From positions 31,192,501-31,256,500 of the forward strand of contig NC_079879.1 of the NCBI RefSeq assembly GCF_029227915.1: DNA of 64,000 bases. Reading direction: 5' to 3'. A program made the translations under genes and the position numbers. Positions 39,001-52,522 of this stretch are shown piece by piece. The notes beneath the pieces were generated by a model. That model did not search any database and was not told where the DNA came from. It saw nothing but the letters and a program-made list of their open reading frames with translations. The stretch's first letter is position 1. Each line of letters begins with the position of its first letter. Source of the stretch: Hydractinia symbiolongicarpus. Lineage: Eukaryota; Cnidaria; Hydrozoa; Anthoathecata; Hydractiniidae.

Positions 39001-41579
39001 GTTTGCCGGCGATTAAATTTCTTTTGTTCAGCGTCTCATCAAAAATAAAAACATTTTTGAAAACTACATGTCTCATGCGTTTTAGTGGTGAAAAAATAAT
39101 ATAAAAAATCGTTCGGGAAATGAGTTTACTCCCTGGGTACTTTCTTTGTATACTTTTGACTATACGGGCCAAGCCCGGGATTTACGGGAAATGGCGGGTT
39201 TTCGTTTGCCGGCGATTAAACTTCTCTTATTCAGCGTCTCATTAAAAATAAAAACATTTTTGAAAACTACAAGTCTCATGCGTTTTAGTGGTGAAAAAGT
39301 AATTTAAAAAATCGTTCGGGAAATGAGTTTACTCCCTGGGTACTTTCTTTGTATACTTTTGATTATACGGGCCAAGTCCGGGGTTTACGGGAAATGGCGG
39401 GTTTTCGTTTGCCGGCGACTAAACTTCTTTTATTCAGCGTCTCATCAAAAATGAAAACATTTTTAAAAACTACAAGTCTCATGGGCTTTAGTGGTGAAAT
39501 TATAATTTAAAAAATCGTTCTGGAAATGAGTTTACACCCTGGGTACTTTCTTTGTATACTTTTGACTATACGGGCCGAGTCCGGGATTTACAGGAAATCG
39601 CAGGTTTTCGTTTGCCGGCGATTAAACTTCTTTTATTCAGCGTCTCATCAAAAATGAAAACATTTTTGAAAACTACAAGTCTCATGCGTTTTAGTGGTGA
39701 AAAAATAATTTAAAAAATCGTTCGGGAAATGAGTTTACTCCCTAAGTACTTTCTTTGTATACTTTTGATTATACGGGCCGAGTCCGGGGTTTACGGGAAA
39801 TGGCGGGTTTTCGTTTGCCGGCGATTAAACTTCTTTTATTCAGCGTCTCATCAAAAATGAAAACATTTTTGAAAACTACAAGTCTCATGCGTTTTAGTGG
39901 TGAAAAAATAATTTAAAAAATCGTTCGGGAAATGAGTTTACTCCCTGGGTACTTTCTTCGTATACTTTTGATCACACGGGCCGAGTCCGGGGTTTACGGG
40001 AAATGGCGGGTTTTCGTTTGCCGGCGATTAAACTTCTTTTATTCAGCGTCTCATCAAAAATAAAAACATTTTTGAAAACTACAAGTCTCATGCGTTTTAG
40101 TGGTGAAAATCTAATAAAAAAAATCGTTCGGGAAATGAGTTTACACCCTGGGTACTTTCTTTGTATACTTTTGACTATACGGGCCGAGTCCGGGATTTAC
40201 GGGAAATGGCGGGTTTTCGTTTGCCGGCGATTAAACTTCTTTTGTTCAGCGTCTCATCAAAAATAAAAACATTTTTGAAAACTACATGTCTCATGCGTTT
40301 TAGTGGTGAAAAAATAATATAAAAAATCATTCGGGAAATGAGTTTACTCCCTGGGTACTTTCTTTGTATACTTTTGACTATACGGGCCAAGCCCGGGATT
40401 TACGGGAAAAGGCGGGTTTTCGTTTGCCGGCGATTAAACTTCTCTTATTCATCGTCTCATTAAAAATGAAAACAATTTTGAAAACTACAAGTCTCATGCG
40501 TTTTAGTGGTGAAAAAGTAATTTAAAAAATCGTTCGGGAAATGAGTTTACTCCCTGGGTACTTTCTTTGTATACTTTTGATTATACGGGCCAAGTCCGGG
40601 GTTTACGGGAAATGGCGGGTTTTCGTTTGCCGGCGACTAAACTTCTTTTATTCAGCGTCTCATCAAAAATGAAAACATTTTTAAAAACTACAAGTCTCAT
40701 GGGCTTTAGTGGTGAAATAATAATTTAAAAAATCGTTCTGGAAATGAGTTTACACCCTGGGTACTTTCTTTGTAAACTTTTGACTATACGGGCCGAGTCC
40801 GGGATTTACAGGAAATCGCAGGTTCTCGTTTGCCGGCGATTAAACTTCTTTTATTCAGCGTCTCATCAAAAATGAAAACATTTTTGAAAACTACAAGTCT
40901 CATGCGTTTTAGTGGTGAAAAAATAATTTAAAAAATCGTTCGGGAAATGAGTTTACTCCCTGGGTACTTTCTTTGTATACTTTTGATTATACGGGCCGAG
41001 TCCGGGGTTTACGGGAAATGGCGGGTTTTCGTTTGCCGGCGATTAAACTTCTTTTATTCAGCGTCTCATCAAAAATAAAAACATTTTTGAAAACTACAAG
41101 TCTCATGCGTTTTAGTGGTGAAAATCTAATAAAAAAAATCGTTCGGGAAATGAGTTTACACCCTGGGTACTTTCTTTGTATACTTTTGACTATACGGGCC
41201 GAGTCCGGGATTTACGGGAAATTGCAGGTTTTCGTTTGCCGGCGATTAAACTTCTTTCATTCAGCGTCTCATTAAAAATGAAAACATTTTTGAAAACTAC
41301 AAGTCTCATGCGTTTTAGTGGTGAAAAAGTAATTTAAAAAATCGTTCGGGAAATGAGTTTACTCCCTGGGTACTTTCTTTGTATACTTTTGATTATACGG
41401 GCCAAGTCCGGGGTTTACGGGAAATGGCGGGTTTTCGTTTGCCGGCGACTAAACTTCTTTTATTCAGCGTCTCATCAAAAATGAAAACATTTTTAAAAAC
41501 TACAAGTCTCATGGGCTTTAGTGGTGAAATAATAATTTAAAAAATCGTTCTGGAAATGAGTTTACACCCTGGGTACTTT

Positions 41580-41640
41580 CTTTGTATACTTTTGACTATA
41601 CGGGCCGAGTCCGGGGTTTACGGGAAATGGCGGGTTTTCG
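41580..41640 (-). repeat. Site of a one-monomer (203-bp) deletion
   Basis: Relative to the first reverse copy (offset 20,473 bp before this point and 20,270 bp after it), exactly one monomer is absent. The sequence runs from a GACTATACGGGCCGAGTCC-type monomer directly into the GGGGTTTACGGGAAATGGCGGG of the next monomer, whereas the first reverse copy at about 21120-21346 has the intervening ACAGGAAATCGCAGG monomer. Exact monomer length and a join within the conserved core indicate unequal exchange or replication slippage. Confidence 0.8.
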
Positions 41641-42337
41641 TTTGCCGGCGATTAAACTTCTTTTATTCAGCGTCTCATCAAAAATAAAAACATTTTTGAA
41701 AACTACAAGTCTCATGCGTTTTAGTGGTGAAATAATAATTTAAAAAATCGTTCTGGAAATGAGTTAACACCCTGGGTACTTTCTTTGTATACTTTTGGTT
41801 ATACGGGCCAAGTCCGGGGTTTACGGGAAATGGCGGGTTTTCGTTTGCCTGCGATTAAACTTCTTTTGTTCAGCGTCTCATCAAAAATAAAAACTTTTTT
41901 GAAAACTACATGTCTCATGCGTTTTAGTTGTGAAAAAGTAATTTAAAAAATCGTTCGGGAAATGAGTTTACTCCCTGGGTACTTTCTTTGTATACTTTTG
42001 ATTATACGGGCCAAGTCCGGGGTTTACGGGAAATGGCGGGTTTTCGTTTGCCGGCGACTAAACTTCTTTTATTCAGCGTCTCATCAAAAATGAAAACATT
42101 TTTAAAAACTACAAGTCTCATGGGCTTTAGTGGTGAAATAATAATTTAAAAAATCGTTCTGGAAATGAGTTTACACCCTGGGTACTTTCTTTGTAAACTT
42201 TTGACTATACGGGCCGAGTCCGGGATTTACAGGAAATCGCAGGTTCTCGTTTGCCGGCGATTAAACTTCTTTTATTCAGCGTCTCATCAAAAATGAAAAC
42301 ATTTTTGAAAACTACAAGTCTCATGCGTTTTAGTGGT

Positions 42338-44365
42338 GAAAAAATAATTTAAAAAATCGTTCGGGAAATGAGTTTACTCCCTGGGTACTTTCTTTGTATA
42401 CTTTTGATTATGCGGGCCGAGTCCGGGGTTTACGGGAAATGGCGGGTTTTCGTTTGCCGGCGATTAAACTTCTTTTATTCAGCGTCTAATCAAAAATAAA
42501 AACATTTTTGAAAACTACAAGTCTCATGCGTTTTAGTGGTGAAAATCTAATAAAAAAAATCGTTCGGGAAATGAGTTTACACCCTGGGTACTTTCTTTGT
42601 ATACTTTTGACTATACGGGCCGAGTCCGGGATTTACGGGAAATCGCAGGTTTTCGTTTGCCGGCGATTAAACTTCTTTCATTCAGCGTCTCATTAAAAAT
42701 GAAAACATTTCTGAAAACTACAAGTCTCATGCGTTTTAGTGGTGAAAAAGTAATTTAAAAAATCGTTCGGGAAATGAGTTTACTCCCTGGGTACTTTCTT
42801 TGTATACTTTTGATTATACGGGCCAAGTCCGGGGTTTACGGGAAATGGCGGGTTTTCGTTTGCCGGCGACTAAACTTCTTTTATTCAGCGTCTCATCAAA
42901 AATGAAAACATTTTTAAAAACTACAAGTCTCATGGGCTTTAGTGGTGAAATAATAATTTAAAAAATCGTTCTGGAAATGAGTTTACACCCTGGGTACTTT
43001 CTTTGTATACTTTTGACTATACGGGCCGAGGCCGGGATTTACAGAAAATCGCAGGTTTTCGTTTGCCGGCGATTAAACTTCTTTTATTCAGCGTCTCATC
43101 AAAAATGAAAACATTTTTGAAAACTACAAGTCTTATGCGTTTTCGTGGTGAAAAAATAATTTAAAAAATCGTTCGGGAAATGAGTTTACTCCCTGGGTAC
43201 TTTCTTTGTATACTTTTGATTATACGGGCCGAGTCCGGGGTTTACGGGAAATGGCGGGTTTTCGTTTGCCGGCGATTAAACTTCTTTTATTCAGCGTCTC
43301 TCAAAAATAAAAACATTTTTGAAAACTACAAGTCTCATGCGTTTTAGTGGTGAAAAAATAATTTAAAAAATCGTTCGGGAAATGAGTTTACTCCCTGGGT
43401 ACTTTCTTTGTATACTTTTGATTATGCGGGCCGAGTCCGGGGTTTACGGGAAATGGCGGGTTTTCGTTTGCCGGCGATTAAACTTCTTTTATTCAGCGTC
43501 TAATCAAAAATAAAAACATTTTTGAAAACTACAAGTCTCATGCGTTTTAGTGGTGAAAATCTAATAAAAAAAATCGTTCGGGAAATGAGTTTACACCCTG
43601 GGTACTTTCTTTGTATACTTTTGACTATACGGGCCGAGTCCGGGATTTACGGGAAATCGCAGGTTTTCGTTTGCCGGCGATTAAACTTCTTTCATTCAGC
43701 GTCTCATTAAAAATGAAAACATTTCTGAAAACTACAAGTCTCATGCGTTTTAGTGGTGAAAAAGTAATTTAAAAAATCGTTCGGGAAATGAGTTTACTCC
43801 CTGGGTACTTTCTTTGTATACTTTTGATTATACGGGCCAAGTCCGGGGTTTACGGGAAATGGCGGGTTTTCGTTTGCCGGCGACTAAACTTCTTTTATTC
43901 AGCGTCTCATCAAAAATGAAAACATTTTTAAAAACTACAAGTCTCATGGGCTTTAGTGGTGAAATAATAATTTAAAAAATCGTTCTGGAAATGAGTTTAC
44001 ACCCTGGGTACTTTCTTTGTATACTTTTGACTATACGGGCCGAGGCCGGGATTTACAGAAAATCGCAGGTTTTCGTTTGCCGGCGATTAAACTTCTTTTA
44101 TTCAGCGTCTCATCAAAAATGAAAACATTTTTGAAAACTACAAGTCTTATGCGTTTTCGTGGTGAAAAAATAATTTAAAAAATCGTTCGGGAAATGAGTT
44201 TACTCCCTGGGTACTTTCTTTGTATACTTTTGATTATACGGGCCGAGTCCGGGGTTTACGGGAAATGGCGGGTTTTCGTTTGCCGGCGATTAAACTTCTT
44301 TTATTCAGCGTCTCTCAAAAATAAAAACATTTTTGAAAACTACAAGTCTCATGCGTTTTAGTGGT
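42338..44365 (-). repeat. Tandem 1,014-bp (5-monomer) duplication
   Basis: The blocks of about 42338-43351 and 43352-44365 are consecutive near-identical copies. Landmarks 1,014 bp apart include GATTATGCGGGCC (about 42406 and 43420), GCGTCTAATC (about 42482 and 43496), CATTTCTGAAAAC (about 42706 and 43720), GCGTTTTCGTGG (about 43137 and 44151) and the GCGTCTCTCAAAAA indel (43294 and 44308). The first reverse copy carries this set once, so the duplication is private to this copy. Confidence 0.88.
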
Positions 44366-47300
44366 GAAATAATAATTTAAAAAATCGTTCTGGAAATGAG
44401 TTAACACCCTGGGTACTTTCTTTGTATACTTTTGGTTATACGGGCCAAGTCCGGGGTTTACGGGAAATGGCGGGTTTTCGTTTGCCTGCGATTAAACTTC
44501 TTTTGTTCAGCGTCTCATCAAAAATAAAAACTTTTTTGAAAACTACATGTCTCATGCGTTTTAGTTGTGAAAAAATAATATAAAAAATCGTTCGGGAAAT
44601 GAGTTTACTCCCTGGGTACTTTCTTTGTATACTTTTGACTATACGGGCCAAGCCCGGGATTTACGGGAAATGGCGGGTTTTCGTTTGCCGGCGATTAAAC
44701 TTCTCTTATTCAGCGTCTCATTAAAAATGAAAACATTTTTGAAAACTACAAGTCTCATGCGTTTTAGTGGTGAAAAAATAATTTAAAAAATCGTTCGGGA
44801 AATGAGTTTACTCCCTGGGTACTTTCTTTGTATACTTTTGATTATACGGGCCAAGTCCGGGGTTTACGGGAAATGGCGGGTTTTCGTTTGCCGGCGACTA
44901 AACTTCTTTTATTCAGCGTCTCATCAAAAATGAAAACATTTTTAAAAACTACAAGTCTCATGGGCTTTAGTGGTGAAATAATAATTTAAAAAATCGTTCT
45001 GGAAATGAGTTTACACCCTGGGTACTTTCTTTGTATACTTTTGACTATACGGGCCGAGTCCGGGATTTACAGGAAATCGCAGGTTTTCGTTTGCCGGCGA
45101 TTAAACTTCTTTTATTCAGCGTCTCATCAAAAATGAAAACATTTTTGAAAACTACAAGTCTCATGCGTTTTAGTAGCGAAAAAATAATTTAAAAAATCGT
45201 TCGGGAAATGAGTTTACTCCCTGGGTACTTTCTTTGTATACTTTTGATTATACGGGCCGAGTCCGGGGTTTACGGGAAATGGCGGGTTTTCGTTTGCCGG
45301 CGATTAAACTTCTTTTATTCAGCGTCTCATCAAAAATAAAAACATTTTTGAAAACTACAAGTCTCATGCGTTTTAGTGGTGAAAATCTAATAAAAAAAAT
45401 CGTTCGGGAAATGAGTTTACACCCTGGGTACTTTCTTTGTATACTTTTGACTATACGGGCCGAGTCCGGGATTTACGGGAAATCGCAGGTTTTCGTTTGC
45501 CGGCGATTAAACTTCTTTCATTCAGCGTCTCATTAAAAATGAAAACATTTTTGAAAACTACAAGTCTCATGCGTTTTAGTGGTGAAAAAGTAATTTAAAA
45601 AATCGTTCGGGAAATGAGTTTACTCCCTGGGTACTTTCTTTGTATACTTTTGATTATACGGGCCAAGTCCGGGGTTTACGGGAAATGGCGGGTTTTCGTT
45701 TGCCGGCGACTAAACTTCTTTTATTCAGCGTCTCATCAAAAATGAAAACATTTTTAAAAACTACAAGTCTCATGGGCTTTAGTGGTGAAATAATAATTTA
45801 AAAAATCGTTCTGGAAATGAGTTTACACCCTGGGTACTTTCTTTGTATACTTTTGACTATACGGGCCGAGTCCGGGATTTACAGGAAATCGCAGGTTTTC
45901 GTTTGCCGGCGATTAAACTTCTTTTATTCAGCGTCTCATCAAAAATGAAAACATTTTTGAAAACTACAAGTCTCGTGCGTTTTAGTGGTGAAAAAATAAT
46001 TTAAAAAATTGTTCGGGAAATGAGTTTACTCCCTGGGTACTTTCTTTGTATACTTTTGATTATACGGGCCGAGTCCGGGGTTTACGGGAAATGGCGGGTT
46101 TTCGTTTGCCGGCGTTTAAACTTCTTTTATTCAGCGTCTCATCAAAAATAAAAACATTTTTGAAAACTACAAGTCTCATGCGTTTTAGTGGTGAAATAAT
46201 AATTTAAAAAATCGTTCTGGAAATGAGTTAACACCCTGGGTACTTTCTTTGTATACTTTTGGTTATACGGGCCAAGTCCGGGGTTTACGGGAAATGGCGG
46301 GTTTTCGTTTGCCTGCGATTAAACTTCTTTTGTTCAGCGTCTCATCAAAAATAAAAACTTTTTTGAAAACTACATGTCTCATGCGTTTTAGTTGTGAAAA
46401 AATATCATAAAAAATCGTTCGGGAAATGAGTTTACTCCCTGGGTACTTTCTTTATATACTTTTGACTATACGGGCCAAGCCCGGGATTTACGGGAAATGG
46501 CGGGTTTTCGTTTGCCGGCGATTAAACTTCTCTTATTCAGCGTCTCATTAAAAATGAAAACATTTTTGAAAACTACAAGTCTCATGCGTTTTAGTGGTGA
46601 AAAAATAATTTAAAAAATCGTTCGGGAAATGAGTTTACTCCCTGGGTACTTTCTTTGTATACTTTTGATTATACGGGCCAAGTCCGGGGTTTACGGGAAA
46701 TTGCGGGTTTTCGTTTGCCGGCGACTAAACTTCTTTTATTCAGCGTCTCATCAAAAATGAAAACTTTTTTAAAAACTACAAGTCTCATGGGCTTTAGTGG
46801 TGAAATAATAATTTAAAAAATCGTTCTGGAAATGAGTTTACACCCTGAGTACTTTCTTTGTATACTTTTGACTATACGGGCCGAGTCAGGGATTTACGGG
46901 AAATCGCAGGTTTTCGTTTGCCGGCGATTAAACTTCTTTTATTCAGCGTTTCATCAAAAATGAAAACATTTTTGAAAACTACAAGTCTCATGCGTTTTAG
47001 TGGTGAAAATCTAATAAAAAAAATCGTTCGGGAAATGAGTTTACACCCTGGGTACTTTCTTTGTATACTTTTGAATATACGGGCCGAGTCCGGGATTTAC
47101 GGGAAATCGCAGGTTTTCGTTTGCCGGCGATTGAACTTCTTTCATTCAGCGTCTCATCAAAAATAAAAATATTTTTGAAAACTACAAGTCTCATGCGTTT
47201 TAGTGGTGAAAAAATAATTTAAAAAATCGTTCGGGAAATGAGTTTACTCCCTGGGTACTTTCTTTTTATACTTTTGAGTATACGGGCCGAGTCCGGGATT

Positions 47301-49580
47301 TACGGGAAATCGCAGGTTTTCGTTTGCCGGCGATTAAACTTCTTTCATTCAGCGTCTCATCAAAAATAAAAACTTTTTTGAAAACTACAAGTCTCATGCG
47401 TTTTAGTGGTGAAAAAATAATTTAAAAAATCGTTCGGGAAATGAGTTTACTCTCTGGGTACTTTCTTTGTATACTTTTGAGTATACGGGCCGAGTCCGGG
47501 ATTTACGGGAAATCGCAGGTTTTCGTTTGCCGGCGATTAAACTTCTTTCATTCAGCGTCTCATCAAAAATAAAAACATTTTTGAAAACTACAAGTCTCAT
47601 GCGTTTTAGTGGTGAAAAAATAATTTAAAAAATCGTTCGGGAAATGAGTTTACCCCCTGGGTACTTTCTTTGTATACTTTTGAGTATACGGGCCGAGTCC
47701 GGGATTTACGGGAAATCGCAGGTTTTCGTTTGCCGGCGATTAAACTTCTTTTATTCATCGTCTCATCAAAAATGAAAACATTTTTAAAAACTACAAGTCT
47801 CATGGGCTTTAGTGGTGAAATAATAATTTAAAAAATCGTTCTGGAAATGAGTTAACACCCTGGGTACTTTCTTTGTATACTTTTGATTATACGGGCCAAG
47901 TCCGGGGTTTACGGGAAATGGCGGGTTTTCGTTTGCCGGCGATTAAACTTCTTTTGTTCAGCGTCTCATCAAAAATAAAAACATTTTTGAAAACTACATG
48001 TCTCATGCGTTTTAGTGGTGAAAAAATAATATAAAAAATCGTTCGGGAAATGAGTTTACTCCCTGGGTACTTTCTTTGTATACTTTTGACTATACGGGCC
48101 AAGCCCGGGATTTACGGAAAATGGCGGGTTTTCGTTTGCCGGCGATTAAACTTCTTTCATTCAGCGTCTCATCAAAAATAAAAACATTTTTGAAAACTAC
48201 AAGTCTCATGCGTTTTAGTGGTGAAAAAATAATTTAAAAAATCGTTCGGGAAATGAGTTTACCCCCTGGGTACTTTCTTTGTATACTTTTGAGTATACGG
48301 GCCGAGTCCGGGGTTTACGGGAAATGGCGGGTTTTCGTTTGCCGGCGATTAAACTTCTTTTATTCATCGTCTCATCAAAAATGAAAACATTTTTAAAAAC
48401 TACAAGTCTCATGGGCTTTAGTGGTGAAATAATAATTTAAAAAATCGTTCTGGAAATGAGTTAACACCCTGGGTACTTTCTTTGTATACTTTTGATTATA
48501 CGGGCCAAGTCCGGGGTTTACGGGAAATGGCGGGTTTTCGTTTGCCGGCGATTAAACTTCTTTTGTTCAGCGTCTCATCAAAAATAAAAACATTTTTGAA
48601 AACTACATGTCTCATGCGTTTTAGTGGTGAAAAAATAATATAAAAAATCGTTCGGGAAATGAGTTTACTCCCTGGGTACTTTCTTTGTATACTTTTGACT
48701 ATACGGGCCAAGCCCGGGATTTACGGAAAATGGCGGGTTTTCGTTTGCCGGCGATTAAACTTCGCTTATTCAGCGTCTCATTAAAAATGAAAACATTTTT
48801 GAAAACTACAAGTCTCATGCGTTTTAGTGGTGAAAAAATAATTTAAAAAATCGTTCGGGAAATGAGTTTACTCCCTGGGTACTTTCTTTGTATACTTTTG
48901 ATTATACGGGCCAAGTCCGGGGTTTACGGGAAATGGCGGGTTTTCGTTTGCCGGCGACTAAACTTCTTTTATTCAGTGTCTCATCAAAATTGAAAACATT
49001 TTTAAAAACTACAAGTCTCATGGGCTTTAGTGGTGAAATAATAATTTAAAAAATAGTTCTGGAAATGAGTTTACACCCTGGGTACTTTCTTTGTATACTT
49101 TTGACTATACGGGCCGAGTCCGGGATTTACGGGAAATCGCAGGTTTTCGTTTGCCGGCGATTAAACTTCTTTTATTCAGCGTCTCATCAAAAATGAAAAC
49201 ATTTTTGAAAACTACAAGTCTTATGCGTTTTAGTGGGGAAAAAATAATTTAAAAAATCGGTCGGGAAATGAGTTTACTCCGTGGGTACTTTCTTTGTATA
49301 CTTTTGATTATACGGGCCGAGTCCGGGGTTTACGGGAAATGGCGGGTTTTCGTTTGCCGGCGATTAAACTTCTTTTATTCAGCGTCTCATCAAAAATGAA
49401 AACATTTTTGAAAACTACAAGTCTCATGCGTTTTAGTGGTGAAAATCTAATAAAAAAAATCGTTCGGGAAATGAGTTTACACCCTGGGTACTTTCTTTGT
49501 ATACTTTTGACTATACGGGCCGAGTCCGGGATTTACGGGAAATCGCAGGTTTTCGTTTGCCGGCGATTAAACTTCTTTCA

Positions 49581-52195
49581 TTCATCGTCTCATCAAAAAT
49601 GAAAACATTTTTAAAAACTACATATCTCATGGGTTTTAGTGGTGAAAAAATAATTTAAAAAATCGTTCGGGAAATGAGTTTACTTCCTGGGTACTTTCTT
49701 TGTATACTTTTGAGTATACGGACCGAGTCCGGGGTTTACGGGAAATGGCGGGTTTTCGTTTGCCGGCGATTAAACTTCTTATATTCAGTGTCTCATCAAA
49801 AATGAAAACATTTTTGAAAACTACAAGTCTTATGCGTTTTAGTGGTGAAAAAAAAATTAAAAAATCGTTTTGGAAATGAATTTAGTCACAGGGTACTTTC
49901 TTTGTATACATTCGACTATACGGGCCAAGCCCGGGATTTACGGGAAATCGCGGGTTTTTGTTTGCCGGCGATTAAACCTCTTTCATTAAGCGTCTCATCA
50001 AAAATGAAAACATTTTTGAAAATTACAAGTCTCATGCGTTTTAGTGGTGAAAAAAAAATTTAAAAAATCCTTCGGGAAATGAGTTTACTCACTGGGTACT
50101 TTCTTGGTATACATTCGACTATACGGGCCAAGCCCGGGATTTACGGGAAATCGCGGGATTTCGTTTGCCGGCGACTAAACCACTTTCATTAAGCGTATCA
50201 TCAAAAATGAAAACATTTCTGAAAACTACAAGTCTCATGCGTTTCAGTGGTGAAAATTAATTTAAAAAATCGTTCGGGAAATAAGTTTACTCCCTGGGTA
50301 CTTTCTTTGTATACTTTTGACTATACGGGCCAAGCCCGGGATTTACGGGAAATGGCGGGTTTTCGTTTGCCGGCGATTAAACTTCTTTTATTCAGTGTCT
50401 CATCAAAAATGAAAACATTTTTGAAAACTACAAGTCTTATGCGTTTTAGTGGTGAAAAAGAAAATTAAAAAATCGTTCTGGAAATGAGTTTACTCCCTGG
50501 GTACTTTCTTTGTATACTTTTGACTATACGGGCCGAGTCCAGGATTTACGGGAAGTCGCGGGTTTTCGTTTGCCGGCGATTAAACTTCTTTTATTCAGCG
50601 TCTCATCAAAAATGAAAACATTTTTAAAAACTACAAGTCTCATGGGCTTCAGTGGTGAAATAATAATTTAAAAAATCGTTTGGGAAATGAGTTTACACCC
50701 TGGGTACTTTCTTTGTATACTTTTGACTATACGGGCCGAGTCCGGGATTTACGGGAAATCGCAGGTTTTCGTTTGCCGGCGATTAAACTTCTTTTATTCA
50801 GCGTCTCATCAAAAAGGAAAACATTTTTGAAAACTACAAGTCTTATGCGTTTTAGTGGTGAAAAAATAATTTAAAAAATCGTTCGGGAAATGAGTTTACT
50901 CACTGGGTACTTTCTTTGTATACTTTTGATTATACGGGCCGAGTCCGGGGTTTACGGAAAGTGGCGGGTTTTCGTTTGCCGGCGATTAAACTTCTTTTAT
51001 TCAGTGTCTCATCAAAAATGAAAACATTTTTAAAAACTACAAGTCTCATGGGTTTATGAATTATAAATGGGTTTACTCCCTGGGTACTTTCTTTGTATAC
51101 TTTTGACTATACGGGCCGAGTCCGGGATTTACGGGAAATCGCAGGTTTTCGTTTGCCGGCGATTAAACTTCTTTTATTCAGCGTCTCATCAAAAAGGAAA
51201 ACATTTTTGAAAACTACAAGTCTCATGCGTTTTAGTGGTGAAAAAATAATTTAAAAAATCGTTAGGGAAATGAGTTTACTCACTGGGTACTTTCTCTGTA
51301 CACTTTTGATTATACGGGCCGAGTCCGGGGTTTACGGGAAGTGGCGGGTTTTCGTTTGCCGGCGATTAAACTTCTTTTATTCAGCGTCTCATCAAAAATA
51401 AAAACATTTTTGAAAACTACATGTCTCATGCGTTTTAGTGGTGAAAAAATAATATAAAAAATCGTTCGGGAAATGAGTTTACTCCCTGGGTACTTTCTTT
51501 GTATACGTTTGACTATACGGGCCAAGCCCGGCATTTACGGGAAATGGCGGGTTTTCGTTTGCCGGCGATTAAACTTTTTTTATTCAGTGTCTCATCAAAA
51601 ATGAAAACATTTTTGAAAACTACAAGTCTTATGCGTTTTAGTGGTGAAAAAATAATTTAAAAAATCGTTCGGGAAATGAGTTTACTCCCTGGGTACTTTC
51701 TTTGTATACTTTTGATTATACGGGCCGAGTCCGGAGTTTACGGGAAATGGCGGGTTTTCGTTTGCCGGCGATTAAACTTCTTTTATTCAGCGTCTCATCA
51801 AAAATGAAAACATTTTTGAAAACTACAAGTCTCATGCGTTTTAGTGGTGAAAATCTAATAAAATAAATCGTTTGGGAAATGAGTTTACACCCTGGGTACT
51901 TTCTTTGTATACTTTTGAATATACGGGCCGAGTCCGGGATTTACGGGAAATCGCAGGTTTTCGTTTGTCGGCGATTAAACTTCTTTCATTCAGCGTCTCA
52001 TCAAAACTAAAAACATTTTTGAAAACTACAAGTCTCATGCGTTTTAGTGGTGAAAAAATTATTTAAAAAATCTTTCGGGAAATGAGTTTACTCCCTGGGT
52101 ACTTTCTTTGTATACTTTTGAGTATACGGGCCGAGTCCGGGGTTTACGGGAAATGGCGGGTTTTCGTTTGCCGGCGATTAAACTTCTTTTATTCA
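49581..52195 (-). repeat. Diverged monomer block D, copy 2
   Basis: This is a direct copy of block D copy 1, at an offset of 21,081 bp up to about 50460 and 20,879 bp after it; one monomer (the equivalent of about 29388-29590) is missing. Landmarks shared with copy 1 include TTTGGAAATGAATTTAGTCAC, TTCTTGGTATACATTCG, CATCAAAAAGGAAAAC, the truncated 177-bp monomer (51050-51226) and TTCTCTGTACAC (about 51293). It is entered from the preceding copy with one monomer fewer than at 28300-28500. After about 52195 it no longer matches copy 1. Confidence 0.83.
51050..51226 (-). repeat. Truncated 177-bp monomer in block D copy 2
   Basis: The same 26-bp-short monomer as at 30171-30347, with the identical TTTATGAATTATAAATGG replacement, offset by 20,879 bp. 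Confidence 0.88.
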
Positions 52196-52509
52196 TCGTC
52201 TCATCAAAAATGAAAACATTTTTAAAAATACAAGTCTCATGGGCTTTAGTGGTGAAATAATAATTTAAAAAATCGTTCTGGAAATGAGTTAACACCCTGG
52301 GTACTTTCTTTGTATACTTTTGATTACACGGGCCAAGTCCGGGGTTTACGGGAAATGGCGGGTTTTCGTTTGCCGGCGATTAAACTTCTTTTGTTCAGCG
52401 TCTCATCAAAAATGAAAACATTTTTGAAAACTACAAGTCTCATGCGTTTTAGTGGTGAAAATCTAATAAAAAAAATCGTTCGGGAAATGAGTTTACACCC
52501 TGGGTACTT
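52196..52509 (-). repeat. Mixed monomers before the second orientation switch
   Basis: About one and a half reverse monomers that do not continue block D. The first resembles the ATTCATCGTCTCATC / GGGCTTTAGTGGTGAAATAATAA / GAGTTAACACCC type seen near 48365-48460, with a private one-base loss (TTTTTAAAAATACAAG) and a private GATTACACGGGCC. The last is the AAAATCTAATAAAAAAAATCG type, which breaks off at CCCTGGGTACTT. Confidence 0.75.
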
Positions 52510-52522
52510 GTTTTCCTTTTTG
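52500..52522. other. Orientation switch 2 (reverse to forward)
   Basis: Reverse-strand CCCTGGGTACTT runs into forward GTTTTCCTTTTTGATGAG, so the switch is at about 52509/52510, with at most one base (T) of microhomology. From about 52521 on, the forward arm matches the reverse complement of the reverse block ending near 51394-51405, leaving an asymmetric spacer of about 1.1 kb. The first bases (GTTTTCCTT) match a neighbouring block-D monomer (about 52713, 53093) rather than the strict partner (GTTTTTATT type), which may point to a further small template switch at the join. A chimeric assembly join cannot be excluded. Confidence 0.87.

Larger units (their letters stand above)
36036..49580 (-). 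repeat. Long reverse copy of higher-order unit (positions ~10350 to 1, then 12991 to ~10600)
   Basis: Positions pair as 46384 minus x from about 36036 to 41593 (examples: 9366-9674 with 36710-37018; 7511-7696 with 38688-38873; 5109-5411 with 40973-41275). One monomer is then missing, a 1,014-bp tandem duplication follows, and pairing resumes as 47195 minus x to the unit boundary at 47194/47195, then as 60186 minus x. The unusual CCCTAAGTAC near 39742 matches AGTACTTAGGG near 6636, and the GATCACACGGG variant near 39970 matches CCCGTGTGATC near 6407, confirming that this is the same unit. Confidence 0.87.
19698..52509 (-). repeat. Reverse-oriented satellite block
   Basis: About 162 monomers in reverse orientation, from the first to the second orientation switch (32.8 kb). 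In order it contains a reverse copy of the higher-order unit, diverged block D, a duplicate of part of the first copy at an offset of 7,888 bp, a single orphan monomer, a second long reverse copy, and a second block D. It is not a simple inversion of flanking DNA, because most of its parts are also present in forward orientation on one or both sides. Confidence 0.95.

Noticed and set aside
19694-52509. Simple inversion of a 32.8-kb segment, or a transposon with terminal inverted repeats
   Set aside because: The segment contents are also present in forward orientation in the flanks, so it is an inverted duplication rather than a plain inversion. The inverted arms are satellite monomers, with no transposase and no target-site duplication.
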